From JAJRPT01 sp965661945 (lineage in GTDB: Bacteria > Bacteroidota > Ignavibacteria > Kapaibacteriales > UBA2268): a stretch of DNA of 64,000 bases. The stretch covers positions 248,001 through 312,000 of the forward strand of contig CBFIFP010000001.1 in assembly GCA_965661945.1 (NCBI GenBank). Reading direction: 5' to 3'. Positions within the stretch are counted from its first letter, which is position 1. The number at the start of each line of letters is the position of its first letter. This document shows positions 63,172 through 64,000 of the stretch, piece by piece. The translations under genes were made by a program, and so were the position numbers. The notes beneath the pieces are model-generated. The model saw only the letters and a program-made list of their open reading frames with translations. It was not told the DNA's origin and did no database searches.

Positions 63172-64000
63172 AAGCTGAATTATATGTATTTTGCATTAAC
63201 ATTGCTATTGTCATTCTTCCTACTCCACCTGGTACGGGAGTTATTGCAGATGCTTTTTCAAAAACATCTTCATAATCTACATCTCCAACAATTTTATAAC
63301 CCTTTTCATTATCATAGTCTATTCTATTTATACCAACATCAATTATTACTGCATCTTTTTTAATATCTTCTTTTTTTATAAGGTTAGCAACGCCCACAGC
63401 AACAATTAATATATCAGCTTGTTTTGTATAATAAGATATGTCTTCACTTGCTGAGTGACAAATAGTTACAACCGAGTTTGCATATTCTTTCTTTTGGTAC
63501 ATTAAATTAGCAATTGGTTTTCCTACTATATTGCTTCTTCCAACAACTACTGTATGTTTGCCTTTTGTATTTATGTTATATCTTTTAAGCATCTCGGTGA
63601 TTCCATAAGGAGTGCAAGATATGTGACCTGGCAAACCTATTACTAGTTTTCCAACGTTAAAAGGGTGAAAACCATCTACGTCTTTATCTGGAGAGATTGA
63701 TGTAATTATTTTTTGTTCGTCGATATGTTTTGGTAAAGGAAGTTGAATCAAAATTCCATGAATCTCATCAGATTCATTCCATTTTTTTACGATTTCTAAG
63801 ATTTCGTCTTCGGTGATTTGATTAGATACTTTTTCTACAATAGAATGATATCCTAACTCGATACATGCTTTTTGCTTACTATTTACATAAACAGAAGATG
63901 CTGAGTTTTCTCCAACTTGTAAAACAGCGAGACCAGGTATAATTCCAGTATTATTTTTTAGTTTTGATGTATTTTCTTTTAATTCTTGTCTAATTTCATC
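63149..64000 (-). CDS. folD: Bifunctional methylenetetrahydrofolate dehydrogenase/cyclohydrolase, 5' end outside the window
   Basis: The frame is open to the end of the window, giving 283 codons without the start. Visible are the catalytic region SVYVNSKQKAC with its Lys, GILIQLPLPKHID, the PDKDVDGFHPFN loop, the NADP-binding VVVGRSNIVGKPIANLM, and the C-terminal TPVPGGVGRMTIAML. The folD enzyme oxidises methylene-THF and hydrolyses methenyl-THF to give formyl-THF, used for purine and initiator tRNA synthesis. The missing N-terminus is only about 15-20 residues, judging by family length. Confidence 0.95.
   Translation of the reverse strand, partial: DEIRQELKENTSKLKNNTGIIPGLAVLQVGENSASSVYVNSKQKACIELGYHSIVEKVSNQITEDEILEIVKKWNESDEIHGILIQLPLPKHIDEQKIITSISPDKDVDGFHPFNVGKLVIGLPGHISCTPYGITEMLKRYNINTKGKHTVVVGRSNIVGKPIANLMYQKKEYANSVVTICHSASEDISYYTKQADILIVAVGVANLIKKEDIKKDAVIIDVGINRIDYDNEKGYKIVGDVDYEDVFEKASAITPVPGGVGRMTIAMLMQNTYNSAYEASKRI

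Noticed and set aside
1..64000. tRNA, rRNA or riboswitch genes
   Set aside because: No stretch read as a cloverleaf or as a conserved rRNA segment, and no gap upstream of the biosynthetic genes was large enough and structured enough to call a riboswitch by eye.

Overview
The window is a stretch of a very AT-rich bacterial chromosome. The organism is most likely an uncultured member of the Bacteroidota/Chlorobiota side of the FCB group, for example an Ignavibacteria- or Kapabacteria-like lineage. Four things support this. There are Gram-negative envelope genes (LptC-like, BamA) and several secreted proteins ending in a Por-type (T9SS) sorting domain. The MetH homocysteine domain is encoded as a separate gene. 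PurF is the long form with an internal N-terminal cysteine. Promoters match the Bacteroidota pattern TTG/TTTG, 19-21 bases, TAnnTTTG. The assignment to a lineage is inference. No tRNA, rRNA or CRISPR array was seen.

Layout. 1-2778: tail of an N-acetylmuramoyl-alanine amidase, then lptC-tpiA-pgsA-pgpA, tightly overlapped. 2987-7780: HU, a convergent DegT sugar aminotransferase, and uppS-bamA. 7896-21143, mostly minus strand: fbp, purF, a fused 2-oxoglutarate dehydrogenase/decarboxylase (E2 domain plus E1), a MATE exporter, small membrane and DCC proteins, a YfcC transporter and tilS with a long repetitive N-terminal extension. 21443-26402, plus strand: paaZ, a DMT permease, an LCP-family protein and sixA. 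26491-31683, minus strand: cyclophilin, response-regulator/histidine-kinase hybrid, rnhB, queD, a lipoprotein and gatB. 31784-34552: a TPR protein and a broken T9SS beta-propeller gene. 34878-38143: rlmD-fabA-yebC-ruvC. 38182-39880: a degenerate tyrosine recombinase and paaG. 39967-48640, minus strand: serC, cutA-radC, an amino acid permease, a secreted glycosidase-like T9SS protein, a GYF-domain membrane protein, and rhomboid-ispG. 48641-52523 looks accessory: a gene-poor gap, a Cys-rich secreted protein and a large T9SS beta-propeller protein. 52671-55028: glyS and nuoJK. 55133-55977: an IS200-like/RAYT transposase inside repeated palindromes. 55979-64000: cca and a lipoprotein, metH N-domain, recN, pyrB, prmC, an RluA-type synthase and a partial folD.

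Most genes are housekeeping: central carbon metabolism, phospholipid and envelope assembly, tRNA and rRNA modification, and recombination. PaaZ and PaaG, in two separate places, point to aerobic phenylacetyl-CoA catabolism. FabA implies anaerobic-type unsaturated fatty acid synthesis. The unusual material is as follows: promoters that place the transcription start on or next to the start codon (lptC, uppS, kgd, the recombinase-like gene); a T9SS propeller gene broken by one stop and one frameshift; a lipoprotein remnant whose only possible start is ATT; a recombinase paralog lacking key catalytic residues; a recent 174-bp internal duplication in tilS; and a REP/RAYT-like element. I did not find a convincing new multi-gene system. 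The best candidates for further work are the degenerate recombinase, the 48.6-52.5 kb secreted pair with matching hairpins, and the palindrome-flanked transposase.
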